Shown: positions 15,465-24,168, numbered from the stretch's first letter. The stretch is 64,000 nt of DNA from JBKBKC01 sp046294265 (GCA_046294265.1 JBKBKC010000001.1:248001-312000), one strand, 5' to 3'. The notes: generated by a model not told the origin, from the sequence alone. Numbers and translations: made by a program.

Positions 15465-17708
15465 TCAGCGCCGCGTGCGCTTGACCGATCTTGTGCGATG
15501 CGCCTCGCGCGCGGGCTTGCGGGGGGCGGGGCGGCCGCGCGCGCCCTTGGGGGCTGCGGGCATCGCGCGGTTTTCCAGTTCCAGCAGGTCGAGGATCAAG
15601 CCGCCCGTCACCGGGATCGCCTCGGCCAGCCGCACGGTCACCCGCTGGCCCACGCCGATGACGGTGCCGGTATCGGCCCCCATCAGGGTCTGTCCCGCCG
15701 GGTCGTAGTGAAAGAACTCGCGCCCGACCGAGCGGATGGGGATCAGGCCATCCGCCCCGCTTTCGTCCAGTTTCACGAAGAGGCCGAACCTTTGCACCCC
15801 CGACACCCGGCCGGTGAATGTGCTGCCCACCCGGTCCGACAGCCATGCCGCCAGATAGCGGTCGGTCGTGTCGCGTTCCGCCGCCATGCTGCGCCGTTCG
15901 GCGTCGGAGATGAGCTTGGCGGTTTCCTCCAGCGTCTCGATGTCCTGGACTGACAGCCCGTCATCGCCCCAGCCATGCCCCGAGATCAGCGCGCGGTGCA
16001 CGATCAGGTCGGAATAGCGCCGGATGGGCGAGGTGAAATGCGCATAGTTGCGCAAGGCCAGCCCGAAATGGCCAAAGTTCTGCGGAAAGTAATAGGCCTG
16101 CGGCAGCGACCTGAGCGTGGTGATGTTCAAGAGTTCCCCATGGTCCGTCCCCTCGGCCTGCGCCAGCAGCCGGTTCAGATGCGAGGTGCGCAGGACCTGC
16201 CCCTTGGCAAGTGTAAAGCCCGAGGCCTCGGCCACCTCGCGCAGCGCCTCCAGCTTGTCGGGGCTGGGCTCCTCATGCACGCGGAACAGCAGCGGCTTTT
16301 TCAGCCGGATCAGCTCCTCGGCGGCGGCCACATTGGCCATGACCATGAATTCCTCGATCAGGCGATGCACCTCCAGCCGGTCCTTGAAGGCCACGCTGAC
16401 CACCTCGCCCGCCTCCGACAGCTCGATCCGCCGTTCGGGCAGGTCGAGGTTCAGGGGCTGGCGCCGATCACGCGCAAGGGCTGCGGCGGTGTAGGCGGCA
16501 AACAGCGGGCGGATCACGCGGTCCATCAGGGGCGCGGTGACCTCATCGGGCGCGCCGTCCATCGCGGCCTGCACCTGCGCATAGTGCAGAGAGGCGACCG
16601 AGCGCATCAGGCCGCGCAGGAACCGAAAGGAGATGAGCGTGCCGCCCGCATCCAGCCGCATCCGCACGGCGATGCAGGCCCGGTCCACCCCCGCGTGAAG
16701 CGAGCACAGCTCCCCCGACAGCCGGTCGGGCAGCATGGGCACCACGCGGTCGGGGAAGTAGGTGGAGTTGCCCCGCTTGCGCGCCTCGTGGTCCAGCGCG
16801 GAGCCGGGGCGCACGAAATGCGCCACGTCGGCGATGGCGACCCAGACAATATGGCCGCCGGGGTTGGCGGCGTCGGGATCGGGCTGGGCGAACACCGCGT
16901 CGTCGCGATCGCGCGCGTCGATGGGGTCGATGGTGACCAGGGGCAGATCGCGCAGATCCTCGCGCTGGCCAGGGGGGGCGTATTCCGCCGCTTCCGCTTC
17001 GGCCAGCACGATCTCGGGAAAACGGTCGGGGATGGCGTGCTGGTGGATGGCGATGAGGCTGACGGCGCGTGGCGCGGCCGGGTCACCCACACGCGCCACG
17101 ATGCGCGCCTGCGGCAGGCCGAGGCGGCGGGGGCCGGCGGCCTCGGCCTCCACCAGCTCACCGTCGCGGGCACCCATGTCCATGCCGGAACCCACGCGCC
17201 ATTCCTTGTCCGACCCCTTGTCGATGGGCAATATCCGCCCGCCCTCGGCCCCCTTGCGGAAGACGCCAACCACGCGCAAGGGCGACGCGGAGATCTTGCG
17301 GATCAGGCGGGCCTCATGGCTGTGGGTTTCGCCGGGGGTTTCGGTCAGACGCGCAAGGATGCGGTCGCCCTCGCCAAGCGCGGGGTCGCTGTTCCGGGTG
17401 ACGATCAGGATGCGCGGGCGGGCGCCCTCGCCCTGCCATTCGAGCGCCTCGGCATAGAGGTCGCCCTGCATGTCGGGGGCCGCCACGCGCAGGATCGAAA
17501 CGGGCGGCAGGCTGCCGGCATCGCGGAACACGCGCCGTTTGCGGGCAACCAGGCCCTCATCCTCCAGCTCCGCCAGGAGCCGCTTCAGCTCGATGCGCGC
17601 AGGCCCGCCCTTGATGCCGAAGGCGCGCGCGATGTCGCGCTTGGCGGTCTGGGTGGGGTTCTCGGCGATCCAGCGCAGGAGGGCCGATCTGTCGGGTATC
17701 TGATCCAT
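15465..17708 (-). CDS. rnr: Ribonuclease R
   Basis: RNase R is a processive 3'-5' exoribonuclease that can degrade structured RNA. The 747-residue protein starts with a winged-helix-like region (AKRDIARAFGIKGGPARIELKRLL). Cold-shock-type OB segments follow, then the RNB catalytic domain with the acidic metal-binding cluster DPIDARDRDDAVFA near residue 260, and a C-terminal S1 domain (GSTFTGRVSGVQRFGLFVKL). It ends in a basic tail (ARGRPAPRKPAREAHRTRS...), as is usual. The gene lies between the 175-bp tandem repeat downstream and a REP-like palindrome upstream. Confidence 0.96.
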   Translation of the reverse strand: MDQIPDRSALLRWIAENPTQTAKRDIARAFGIKGGPARIELKRLLAELEDEGLVARKRRVFRDAGSLPPVSILRVAAPDMQGDLYAEALEWQGEGARPRILIVTRNSDPALGEGDRILARLTETPGETHSHEARLIRKISASPLRVVGVFRKGAEGGRILPIDKGSDKEWRVGSGMDMGARDGELVEAEAAGPRRLGLPQARIVARVGDPAAPRAVSLIAIHQHAIPDRFPEIVLAEAEAAEYAPPGQREDLRDLPLVTIDPIDARDRDDAVFAQPDPDAANPGGHIVWVAIADVAHFVRPGSALDHEARKRGNSTYFPDRVVPMLPDRLSGELCSLHAGVDRACIAVRMRLDAGGTLISFRFLRGLMRSVASLHYAQVQAAMDGAPDEVTAPLMDRVIRPLFAAYTAAALARDRRQPLNLDLPERRIELSEAGEVVSVAFKDRLEVHRLIEEFMVMANVAAAEELIRLKKPLLFRVHEEPSPDKLEALREVAEASGFTLAKGQVLRTSHLNRLLAQAEGTDHGELLNITTLRSLPQAYYFPQNFGHFGLALRNYAHFTSPIRRYSDLIVHRALISGHGWGDDGLSVQDIETLEETAKLISDAERRSMAAERDTTDRYLAAWLSDRVGSTFTGRVSGVQRFGLFVKLDESGADGLIPIRSVGREFFHYDPAGQTLMGADTGTVIGVGQRVTVRLAEAIPVTGGLILDLLELENRAMPAAPKGARGRPAPRKPAREAHRTRSVKRTRR

Positions 17709-17750
17709 GCGCTGCCCCTAGCATGCCCCACACCTGCCGTCACGCCTGCG

Positions 17751-17907
17751 ATCCGCCGCGCCCGGGGGCTGCCGCCCCCTGGACCCCCCGCGGGTATTTG
17801 CACAAAAGAGAGAACAGGATTTGAATCAAATTGTCGCTCTTCTTTGTCCAAATACCCTCAGGGGGGAGCCTGCGGCACGCAGGCGGGGGGCGGAACGCCC
17901 CCCTGCG
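17751..17907. repeat. Composite REP-like palindrome between rnr and the GNAT gene
   Basis: The core is an imperfect inverted repeat: GGGTATTTGCACAAAAGAGAG (17791-17811) against CTCTTCTTTGTCCAAATACCC (17837-17857), with an A/T-rich loop in otherwise G/C-rich DNA. Each side is flanked by a GC hairpin: GGGGGCTGCCGCCCCC on the left and GCAGGCGGGGGGCGGA / ACGCCCCCCTGCG on the right. A half copy lies at 2893-2955. It is downstream of the dapE-GNAT pair and upstream of rnr, both on the minus strand. A role in 3'-end formation or as a nucleoid-protein target is inference. Confidence 0.75.
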
Positions 17908-17917
17908 ACGGCCGGGG

Positions 17918-18340
17918 TCAGAGCGGCATCACCATGTCGCGGTGGGGGATCCCTGCGTCCAGGTATTCGGGGCCGGTGGCGGTGAAGCCGAGGCGTTCGT
18001 AAAACCCGAGCGCATGGATCTGCGCGCCAAGTTTCGCGCGGGTCACGCCGCGGCTGCTGCGCGCCGCGTCGAGGGCGGCGCGGATCAGGGCTGCGCCAAG
18101 ACCGGTGCCGCGGTGGGGGGCAAGGACGCAGACACGGCCGATCTTGGCGATGTTCCCCACGATCAGCAGGCGCGCGGTGCCCGCGGGCTGGCCGTCGAGA
18201 TGGGCCAGGAGGTGGATGGCGTGGTCATCTTGGTCGTCGATCTCGTCGGCTTCGGACACGCCCTGTTCGTCGATGAACACGGCGCGGCGCAGGGCGCGGC
18301 AGGTGGCGATGTCGGGGGTGGGGGCGATGGTGGCGGTCAT
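17918..18340 (-). CDS. GNAT-family N-acetyltransferase
   Basis: A 140-residue single-domain acetyltransferase. The N-terminal segment (CRALRRAVFIDEQGVSEADEIDDQDDHAIHLLA) is typical of the ElaA/YjcF-like GNAT group. The acetyl-CoA pyrophosphate loop is in VLAPHRGTGLGAALIRAALD (R/Q-x-x-G-x-G/A) at about residues 79-98. The C-terminal segment ALGFYERLGFTATGPEYLDAGIPHRDM is usual for the fold. It begins with ATGA overlapping the dapE stop, so it is probably co-translated with dapE. The acceptor substrate is not evident. Confidence 0.85.
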   Translation of the reverse strand: MTATIAPTPDIATCRALRRAVFIDEQGVSEADEIDDQDDHAIHLLAHLDGQPAGTARLLIVGNIAKIGRVCVLAPHRGTGLGAALIRAALDAARSSRGVTRAKLGAQIHALGFYERLGFTATGPEYLDAGIPHRDMVMPL

Positions 18341-19503
18341 GCGAAATACGCGGCCAGAATGCGGGCATAGACCCGCTTGAGAGCATGGATCTGTGCCACC
18401 TCTACCCGCTCGTCCACCTGGTGCATGGTGCGGCCCACCAGGCCGAATTCCACCACCGGGCAGTGATCCTTGACGAAACGTGCGTCCGAGGTGCCGCCCG
18501 AGGTTGAGGGGGCCGGAGTGATGCCGGTTTCCGCCTGCACCGCACGCGCGACCAGCGCCGAGAGGTCGCCCGGCGGGGTGATGAAGCTTTCGCCCGACAC
18601 CGAGACGGTGAGGTCGAACGCGACGCCGCTGGCCGCCTGCGCGGCGGCGGCGTGGCCGTTCAGCCAGCCGGTCAGGCTGTCGCCGGAATGCGCGTCGTTG
18701 AAGCGGATGTTCACGGTGGCGCGGGCGGTCGAGGGGATGACGTTCGAGGCGGGGTTGCCGCAGTCGATGGTGGTCACGGCCAGGGTCGAGGCGTCGAAAT
18801 GGGTGGTGCCGGTGTCCAGCGGTTCGGCCTTGAGCCGGGCGAGCAGGACCACCATCGCCTCGGCGGCGTTCCGCGCGCGGTGGGGATAGGCCGCATGGCC
18901 CTGCACGCCCCGCGCCACCAGATGCGCGGTAAGCGAGCCGCGGCGGCCGATCTTCATCATCTCGCCGAAGGTATCGGGGCAGGTGGGTTCGCCGACGAGG
19001 CAATCGCTCATCGCCTCGCCGTTGGCGGCCATCCAGTCCAGCAGCGCGCGGGTGCCGTGCTTGCCCTCGGCCTCTTCATCGCCGGTGATGGTGAGGATCA
19101 CCGCCCCGTCGGGCGGGGCGTCGCGCACAAAGTCAACGGCTGCGGCGACAAAGGCGGCCACGGCGGATTTCATGTCGGTGGCGCCGCGGCCATACATCCA
19201 GCCGTCCACCACCTCGGCCCCGAAGGGATCGCGCGTCCAGGCGGCGGCGTCGCCCACCGGGACCACATCGGTATGGCCGTTGAAGCCGAAGCTGCGGTTC
19301 GCGCCCTTGCGGCCCCAGCGGGCAAAGAGGTTGGCGATGCCCTCGCGGTCAACCCGGGTGCAGGCAAAGCCCGCGTCGGCCAGCACCTGTTCCAAGAGCA
19401 CCAGTGCGCCGCCCTCGGCCGGAGTGACCGACGGGCAGCGGATCAATTCCGCGGTGAGGGTGACGGGATCGCAGGGGGCGGCGGGACCGCGGAGGGTGGG
19501 CAT
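18337..19503 (-). CDS. dapE: Succinyl-diaminopimelate desuccinylase
   Basis: DapE is a dinuclear zinc hydrolase of the lysine/diaminopimelate pathway and so feeds peptidoglycan synthesis. The 388-residue product has the M20-family metal-binding motif GHTDVVPVGD (His77), the bridging and catalytic acidic segment TGDEEAEGKHGT and the catalytic-domain start WMYGRGATDMKS. It also has the dimerisation domain and the C-terminal metal His in VGRTMHQVDERV. The first 11 residues (MPTLRGPAAPC) precede the usual DapE start. It overlaps the GNAT gene by four bases. Confidence 0.95.
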   Translation of the reverse strand: MPTLRGPAAPCDPVTLTAELIRCPSVTPAEGGALVLLEQVLADAGFACTRVDREGIANLFARWGRKGANRSFGFNGHTDVVPVGDAAAWTRDPFGAEVVDGWMYGRGATDMKSAVAAFVAAAVDFVRDAPPDGAVILTITGDEEAEGKHGTRALLDWMAANGEAMSDCLVGEPTCPDTFGEMMKIGRRGSLTAHLVARGVQGHAAYPHRARNAAEAMVVLLARLKAEPLDTGTTHFDASTLAVTTIDCGNPASNVIPSTARATVNIRFNDAHSGDSLTGWLNGHAAAAQAASGVAFDLTVSVSGESFITPPGDLSALVARAVQAETGITPAPSTSGGTSDARFVKDHCPVVEFGLVGRTMHQVDERVEVAQIHALKRVYARILAAYFA

Positions 19504-19647
19504 GGGTCGGCTCCGGTCGAGGACGCGCCAGCGATACAGGTGGGGGGAGGGTCGTGCAAGGCAGGCGGTTTGGTGGTGGAAATGTGACAGGATTCAGGCT
19601 AGCGTCATGCACACAAGAATAAAAACCGAGGCAGAGCGAGCAGCAGA

Positions 19648-19662
19648 GGGCCAATGCGCCCC
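19648..19662 (+). promoter_or_regulatory. 15-base element shared by the leaders of the first two Hint genes
   Basis: GGGCCAATGCGCCCC occurs here, 89 bases before the first Hint gene start, and again at 21432-21446, 137 bases before the second. It contains a small GGGC...GCCC inverted repeat. It may be left over from gene duplication, or be a shared regulatory site. Confidence 0.45.
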
Positions 19663-19736
19663 GTTTGGACGGACAGCGCGGGGCAACCGGCGCGTGTCGT
19701 CCTGTTCGTTGTGCCCATGGGGCGAGACGGGCGGCG

Positions 19737-21371
19737 ATGGACAATTCGTTTCGGGACATGCCGGTGACGGCTGCCACGGCCCAGGCCGTTGCACGCGCCG
19801 TGCTTGGCCCCGGCGCGCACATCGTCATGGCCAGCTTCAGCGGCCTGCGGCCGGGCATGAACGGGGGCGCGGCGGTCTGGCAAAGCGGGCGCGGCACGGG
19901 GCCGGCATGGCTCGATATCGACTTTGTGCCTGAGGGGCCCGTGCTGAGCGTGGCGCTTGTATTGCTGTCGGCGGATGTGCGGGTCGTGGCGGCGGCGCTT
20001 GAGCGGGGTCTGATCGGCCTCTGGGTGAACGGGCGCGAATTTGGAGCGGAGGCGCTGCCCTGCACAGCAGCCAATCCGCCGCCCGCGCGACAGGAGGTGG
20101 CGGTGGCAGCCCCTGTGGAGGTCACGCTTCAACTGAGGCTGGCGCTGGTGCCGGGCGAGCTTGCCTCGCTTCGGATCGGGCTGGACGATCTGGGCGGCGT
20201 CGGGACGGTCATCATGGTGGCGCGGGCCGGGGCGGCAGCGCTGCCGGTTGCAGAGGGCGCGGGTGGAGCGGTCCGTTCGGCAGATCGGGCAGTGGCGACG
20301 GCGGGTGCTGGCCTTGGCGCTGCCCTGCTGCCCGGCGCGGCGGAGGCGAACACCGGCAAGGGCAAAGGCAAAGGAAACAACAACGGGAACGGAAACGGAA
20401 ACGATTCCACGAGCACCAGCACGACAGCAAGCAACAATGGCCAACAGGGTGCCATCGCCAATCCTGACAGCTACACCATGGCGCGCGGTGGCAGCATCAC
20501 GGTCGATCTGAGGGCCAACGACACTGCGGCCAGCATGAGCTCGTTGCATGTGATCGGCATCAACGGGGTGGCGATATCGGTCGGGCAGACGCTGACGCTG
20601 CTGTCGGGGCAGACGATCCGGCTGAATGCCGACAAGACGGTCACCATCACGGCGGGGTCCGCGACGGGGACGTTCGTTTTCGATTACACGGTGGCGGCCG
20701 GTCAGGGGAATGGCGCGTCGTCCAGCGCGCAGGTCACGCTGACCGTGGTGCCCTGCTTCGTGGCGGGCACGCGCATCCTGACACCGTGCGGCGAGGTGGC
20801 GGTGGAGGCGTTGCGGCCGGGCGACATGGTGCTGACGCTGGACGACGGGCCGCAACCCCTGCGCTGGGTCGGGGCGCGGCGGCTGGCGGCGGTGGGGCCG
20901 GTGGCCCCGGTGCATCTGCGGGCAGGGGTGCTGGGGGCGCACCGCACGCTGATGGTGTCGCCGCAGCACCGGGTCCTGATCCGCAATCCGGCCTGCGCGC
21001 TGCTGTTCGGCGAGGAGGAGGTGCTGGTGGCGGCCAAGGACCTTCTGGGAGCGCCGGGCATCACGCAGCGGGGGGGCGGCGAGGTGACCTATGTGCATCT
21101 GATGTTCGACCGGCATCAGGTGGTGATCTCGGAAGGGCTGCCCACCGAAAGCTTCCTGCCGGGGTCGCAGGCGCAGACCCTGTTCGCGCCCGCGCAGCTG
21201 GCCCAGATTGCAGCGCTGTTTCCGTGGATCGACCTGGCCACGGGGGCGGGCTATGGCCCCGCCGCGCGGCGGGTGTTGCGGCGGCACGAGGCACGGGTGT
21301 TGCGCGCGGGGGTGTGGCGCGGGAGCCACCGCGAGGAGCACCCGCAAGGATTGTTTCGCAAATGTGCATGA
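19737..21371 (+). CDS. Hint-domain protein 1 (eroded anchor-type N-terminus, cadherin-like middle, Hint)
   Basis: A 544-residue protein. The C-terminal ~200 residues are a Hint (hedgehog/intein, Hint_2-type) domain. The nucleophile Cys340 is in PCFVAGTRI, followed by VEALRPGDMVLTLD, the QPLRWVGAR strand, VSPQHRVLI with its conserved His, and the tail TESFLPG. Residues ~265-335 resemble a cadherin-like/BIG-type unit. The N-terminus aligns along its length with the choice-of-anchor region of the next gene (PVLSVALVLLS; LIGLWVNGREF; ELASLRIGLDDLG) but has lost the FSSEEYPEY hallmark. A linker near residues 205-235 is repetitive Gly/Lys then Gly/Asn. The start at 19737 was chosen because it begins where the paralog's similarity begins; a longer frame opens at 19665. 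The role is unknown; autoproteolysis is inferred from the intact Cys. Confidence 0.82.
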   Translation: MDNSFRDMPVTAATAQAVARAVLGPGAHIVMASFSGLRPGMNGGAAVWQSGRGTGPAWLDIDFVPEGPVLSVALVLLSADVRVVAAALERGLIGLWVNGREFGAEALPCTAANPPPARQEVAVAAPVEVTLQLRLALVPGELASLRIGLDDLGGVGTVIMVARAGAAALPVAEGAGGAVRSADRAVATAGAGLGAALLPGAAEANTGKGKGKGNNNGNGNGNDSTSTSTTASNNGQQGAIANPDSYTMARGGSITVDLRANDTAASMSSLHVIGINGVAISVGQTLTLLSGQTIRLNADKTVTITAGSATGTFVFDYTVAAGQGNGASSSAQVTLTVVPCFVAGTRILTPCGEVAVEALRPGDMVLTLDDGPQPLRWVGARRLAAVGPVAPVHLRAGVLGAHRTLMVSPQHRVLIRNPACALLFGEEEVLVAAKDLLGAPGITQRGGGEVTYVHLMFDRHQVVISEGLPTESFLPGSQAQTLFAPAQLAQIAALFPWIDLATGAGYGPAARRVLRRHEARVLRAGVWRGSHREEHPQGLFRKCA

Positions 21372-21431
21372 CACGGCCCGATCCCGCAGTATTGTTACCG
21401 CAATAACAGTCCTTGAGGCAGGGCAAACGCG

Positions 21432-21446
21432 GGGCCAATGCGCCCC
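21432..21446 (+). promoter_or_regulatory. Second copy of the 15-base Hint-gene leader element
   Basis: GGGCCAATGCGCCCC, identical to 19648-19662. It lies in the 197-base gap between the first and second Hint genes. A small inverted repeat, TGTTACCGCAATAACA, lies shortly before it. Confidence 0.45.
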
Positions 21447-21568
21447 CAATTCGAGCAGGAAGCAGGCGGTCCGCCAGCCCACACGCCGTCTTGCGGCGGC
21501 GAAGGTCATGCGCGGGCGGCGGTTGACCGGCCTTGACGGACTGCAATCCCGAATGGGGGCAGGCAAGA

Positions 21569-23149
21569 ATGGCGACGGGCGCGGAACTTACCTACACCAC
21601 AAACGTCAACGCATTGACGATGGCGAACACGATATTCGGGGCGGGAGTCACGGTGACGGGCGCCTCGCTGAACGTGGCGAACTCGAACACTTCGGCAGGG
21701 CTTTATGCCAACGGGCAGCTGTCGCCTGGGGTTGTGCCGTCGAATTCGGGTGTGATCCTGTCCACCGGGCGGATCGCCGACTTTACCCAGTCGTCGGGCG
21801 ACCCGAACCGCAACCCGAACACCTCGACCGACACCTCGGGCACGACCGACAACAACGCCGATTTCAACGCCATCGCGGGCGCGCGCACCTATGACGGGGT
21901 GTGGCTGAACGCCGACTTCATTCCGCAGGGCGAATACATGACCATCCGTTTCGTATTCTCGTCCGAGGAATATCCCGAATACATCAACAGTCAATACAAC
22001 GATGTCGTGGGCGTCTGGGTGAACGGCACGCACGTTCCCATCGAAGTGGGAAATGGCACCGTCAGCGTGAACAACATCAACGGCGTCAATCAGGAAAACC
22101 TGTTCGTCAACAATATGAATGACGCTTTCAACACCGAGATGGACGGCTTCACGCTGACCATGACCTTGACCATGAAGGTCAATCCGGGTGTCGTGAACTC
22201 GATCCGCATCGGCATCGCGGACACGTCGGATGCGCTTTACGACTCCAACCTGTTGATTGCGGCGGGGTCGGTGCAGACGCGGCTGGTGGCGCGGACGGAT
22301 CAGGCGACGCTCTATGCCAACGGCCAGGCTTCGGTGAACGTGCTGGCCAACGATGTCAGCCAACCGGGCAGCACCCTGACCCTGACGCATGTGAACGGGG
22401 TGGCGGTGACGGTGGGATCGACCGTGCTGCTCCCCTCGGGCCAGACGATCCAGGTGGGCGCCGGCGGGGTGCTCACGATCATCGGCGACGGCCAGATCGA
22501 GAGCAAGACCTTCACCTATCAGGTGCAGGACAACCTGGGGAACATCGACGTCGGCTTTGTGACGCTGAACCAGGTGCCCTGTTTCGTGGCGGGCACCCGC
22601 ATCCGCACCCCCGCCGGTGAGCGGGCGGTCGAGACGCTGGCACCCGGCGATCTGATCGAGACGCTGGACCATGGCGCGCAACCCCTGCGCTGGATCGGCG
22701 CGCGCACCGTGCCTGCCATGGGTCCGCTCGCCCCGGTGGCGATCCGGGCGGGCACCTTTGGCAACCACGGCCGCCTGCTGGTGTCGCCACAGCACCGCAT
22801 CCTGGTGCGCGACGCGATGGCGGAACTCTTGTTCGGGGAAACCGACGTGCTGGTCGCGGCAAAGGATCTGGTCGATGGCCGCGCGGTGCGGCGGGTGGAG
22901 GGCGAGGCGGTGACCTATGTGCACTTGCTGTTCGACCGGCATGAGGTGGTGTTCTCGGAAGGGTTGGCGACCGAAAGCTTCCTGCCGGGGCCGCAGGTCA
23001 CGGGCCGGATGGAGGCGGAGGTGATGGCCGAGATCGCGGCGATCTTTCCCGAACTCGATCCCCTCACCGGGACTGGCTACAGCCCCGCCGTGCGACGGGC
23101 GCTGAAGGGGCACGAGGCGCGCGTGCTCTTCGCGGCGCGGGCGGCATGA
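21569..23149 (+). CDS. Hint-domain protein 2 (choice-of-anchor L + cadherin-like + Hint)
   Basis: A 526-residue protein. Residues ~10-245 match the choice-of-anchor L type domain: NANTIFGAG-like start, GVILSTGRI, WLNADFIPQGEYMTIRFVFS, the signature FSSEEYPEY near 130, VVGVWVNG and VVNSIRIGIADTSD. A cadherin-like segment (SVNVLANDVSQPGS..., LLPSGQTIQVG) leads to the C-terminal Hint domain. Its nucleophile Cys338 is in PCFVAGTRI, followed by VETLAPGDLIETLD, QPLRWIGAR, VSPQHRILVR and TESFLPG. No Sec signal is visible; such proteins may be exported by another route. The start at 21569 follows GGGGGCAGGC. Its stop overlaps the next gene's start (ATGA). Function is unknown; a surface or secreted self-processing protein is inferred. 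Confidence 0.87.
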   Translation: MATGAELTYTTNVNALTMANTIFGAGVTVTGASLNVANSNTSAGLYANGQLSPGVVPSNSGVILSTGRIADFTQSSGDPNRNPNTSTDTSGTTDNNADFNAIAGARTYDGVWLNADFIPQGEYMTIRFVFSSEEYPEYINSQYNDVVGVWVNGTHVPIEVGNGTVSVNNINGVNQENLFVNNMNDAFNTEMDGFTLTMTLTMKVNPGVVNSIRIGIADTSDALYDSNLLIAAGSVQTRLVARTDQATLYANGQASVNVLANDVSQPGSTLTLTHVNGVAVTVGSTVLLPSGQTIQVGAGGVLTIIGDGQIESKTFTYQVQDNLGNIDVGFVTLNQVPCFVAGTRIRTPAGERAVETLAPGDLIETLDHGAQPLRWIGARTVPAMGPLAPVAIRAGTFGNHGRLLVSPQHRILVRDAMAELLFGETDVLVAAKDLVDGRAVRRVEGEAVTYVHLLFDRHEVVFSEGLATESFLPGPQVTGRMEAEVMAEIAAIFPELDPLTGTGYSPAVRRALKGHEARVLFAARAA

Positions 23150-24165
23150 CCGGCTGGATCGCCCTTGCGGGGCGGGCCCGGTCGGCGGAGGCTCAGTCGG
23201 CCGGGGCTCAGTCGGCCGGGGCAGGTCCGGTTGTGCTGGTCCTGGAGGTGGCGCTGCCATTGCGCGGTCCTGTCGTGCTGCTGGACGCGCGGGGGACGGA
23301 CGGGCGGGGGCCGGGCGAGGCGGCACTGTCGGTCTTTGCCGATCCGGGGGCGGGGGTGTCGGTGCTGTGCCGCCGGGGCCCGGCGGTGGCGCGACTGCGC
23401 CTGCCCGGCCCGCTGGACCTGCCGGCCACGGGGGTGTTGCGCCTGAGCCTGTGCTGGGGCGGGCCGGGACCGGGTTGGTCGCTGCGCGCCGAGGGTCTGG
23501 CGGCGGGGCTGTCACGGATGGTGCGCGGGCGGGGCGGGCTGCCGCTGCCGCCCCAGGTCATGGCGGGCATGTTGGCGTCAACGGGTGACCTGCGCTGCGA
23601 CGGCGCGGTGCTGTGGGTCGGGCTGGCGGCGGGCGAGCGGATGCCGGTGCCCGCGCCGTGGATCGGCCCTGCAACGCCGGTGGATACGCCGAATGGCCCG
23701 CGCGAAGTGGCGAGTCTGCGGGTGGGCGATGCGGTCTGCACCCTTGCGGGGGTGCGGATGCTGGCCGGGGTGGAGCAGAACGATACCCCGATGTCGGGCA
23801 GCCTGACGCCCGTCCGGCTGCGCGCGCCCTGGTTCGCGCGCGGGGCCGACCTGATCGTTTCGTCCGATCAGCCGGTGGTGCTGTCGGGTGTGTCGGTTGA
23901 ATATCTGTTCGGCGAGGATGCGGTGCTGGCCGAGGCGGGGCATCTGGCAGGGCATGAAAGCGCCCGGCGCGACCCGCGCGCGGGCATGATGCAGGGCGTG
24001 TCGCTGCACATCGACGGGACGGAGGAACCGGGTGCTGCGGTGATCCTGGCGGACGGCTGCACGCTCGCGGTCGGCGGCGTGCAGCACCTGCGCTGGCTGG
24101 AGGCGTGGGAGGCGCTGCCGCTGCGCCTGCATCTGGGGCCGGGCTTGCGGGCGCGGGCGGCCTGA
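23146..24165 (+). CDS. Hint-like protein 3 with a degenerate Hint domain
   Basis: A 339-residue protein translationally coupled (ATGA) to the second Hint gene. The C-terminal half follows the Hint layout: VASLRVGDAVCTLAGVRML, LTPVRLRAPWF, VEYLFGEDAVLAEAGHL and VSLHIDGTEEPGAAVILADG. The PCFVAGTRI nucleophile is replaced by GPATPVDTP and the SPQHR His motif by SSDQPVV. It should therefore not cleave itself. The N-terminal 160 residues are hydrophobic, Gly/Pro-rich and possibly a jelly-roll-like domain. A 16-base direct repeat early in the gene encodes AQSAG twice. A cofactor or dimer partner for the upstream Hint protein is speculative. Confidence 0.75.
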   Translation: MTGWIALAGRARSAEAQSAGAQSAGAGPVVLVLEVALPLRGPVVLLDARGTDGRGPGEAALSVFADPGAGVSVLCRRGPAVARLRLPGPLDLPATGVLRLSLCWGGPGPGWSLRAEGLAAGLSRMVRGRGGLPLPPQVMAGMLASTGDLRCDGAVLWVGLAAGERMPVPAPWIGPATPVDTPNGPREVASLRVGDAVCTLAGVRMLAGVEQNDTPMSGSLTPVRLRAPWFARGADLIVSSDQPVVLSGVSVEYLFGEDAVLAEAGHLAGHESARRDPRAGMMQGVSLHIDGTEEPGAAVILADGCTLAVGGVQHLRWLEAWEALPLRLHLGPGLRARAA

Positions 24166-24168
24166 GCC

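Noticed and set aside
19737..23149. Inteins or homing endonucleases in the Hint genes
   Set aside because: The Hint domain is C-terminal with no C-extein and no endonuclease motif; this matches Hint_2-type proteins, not inteins.
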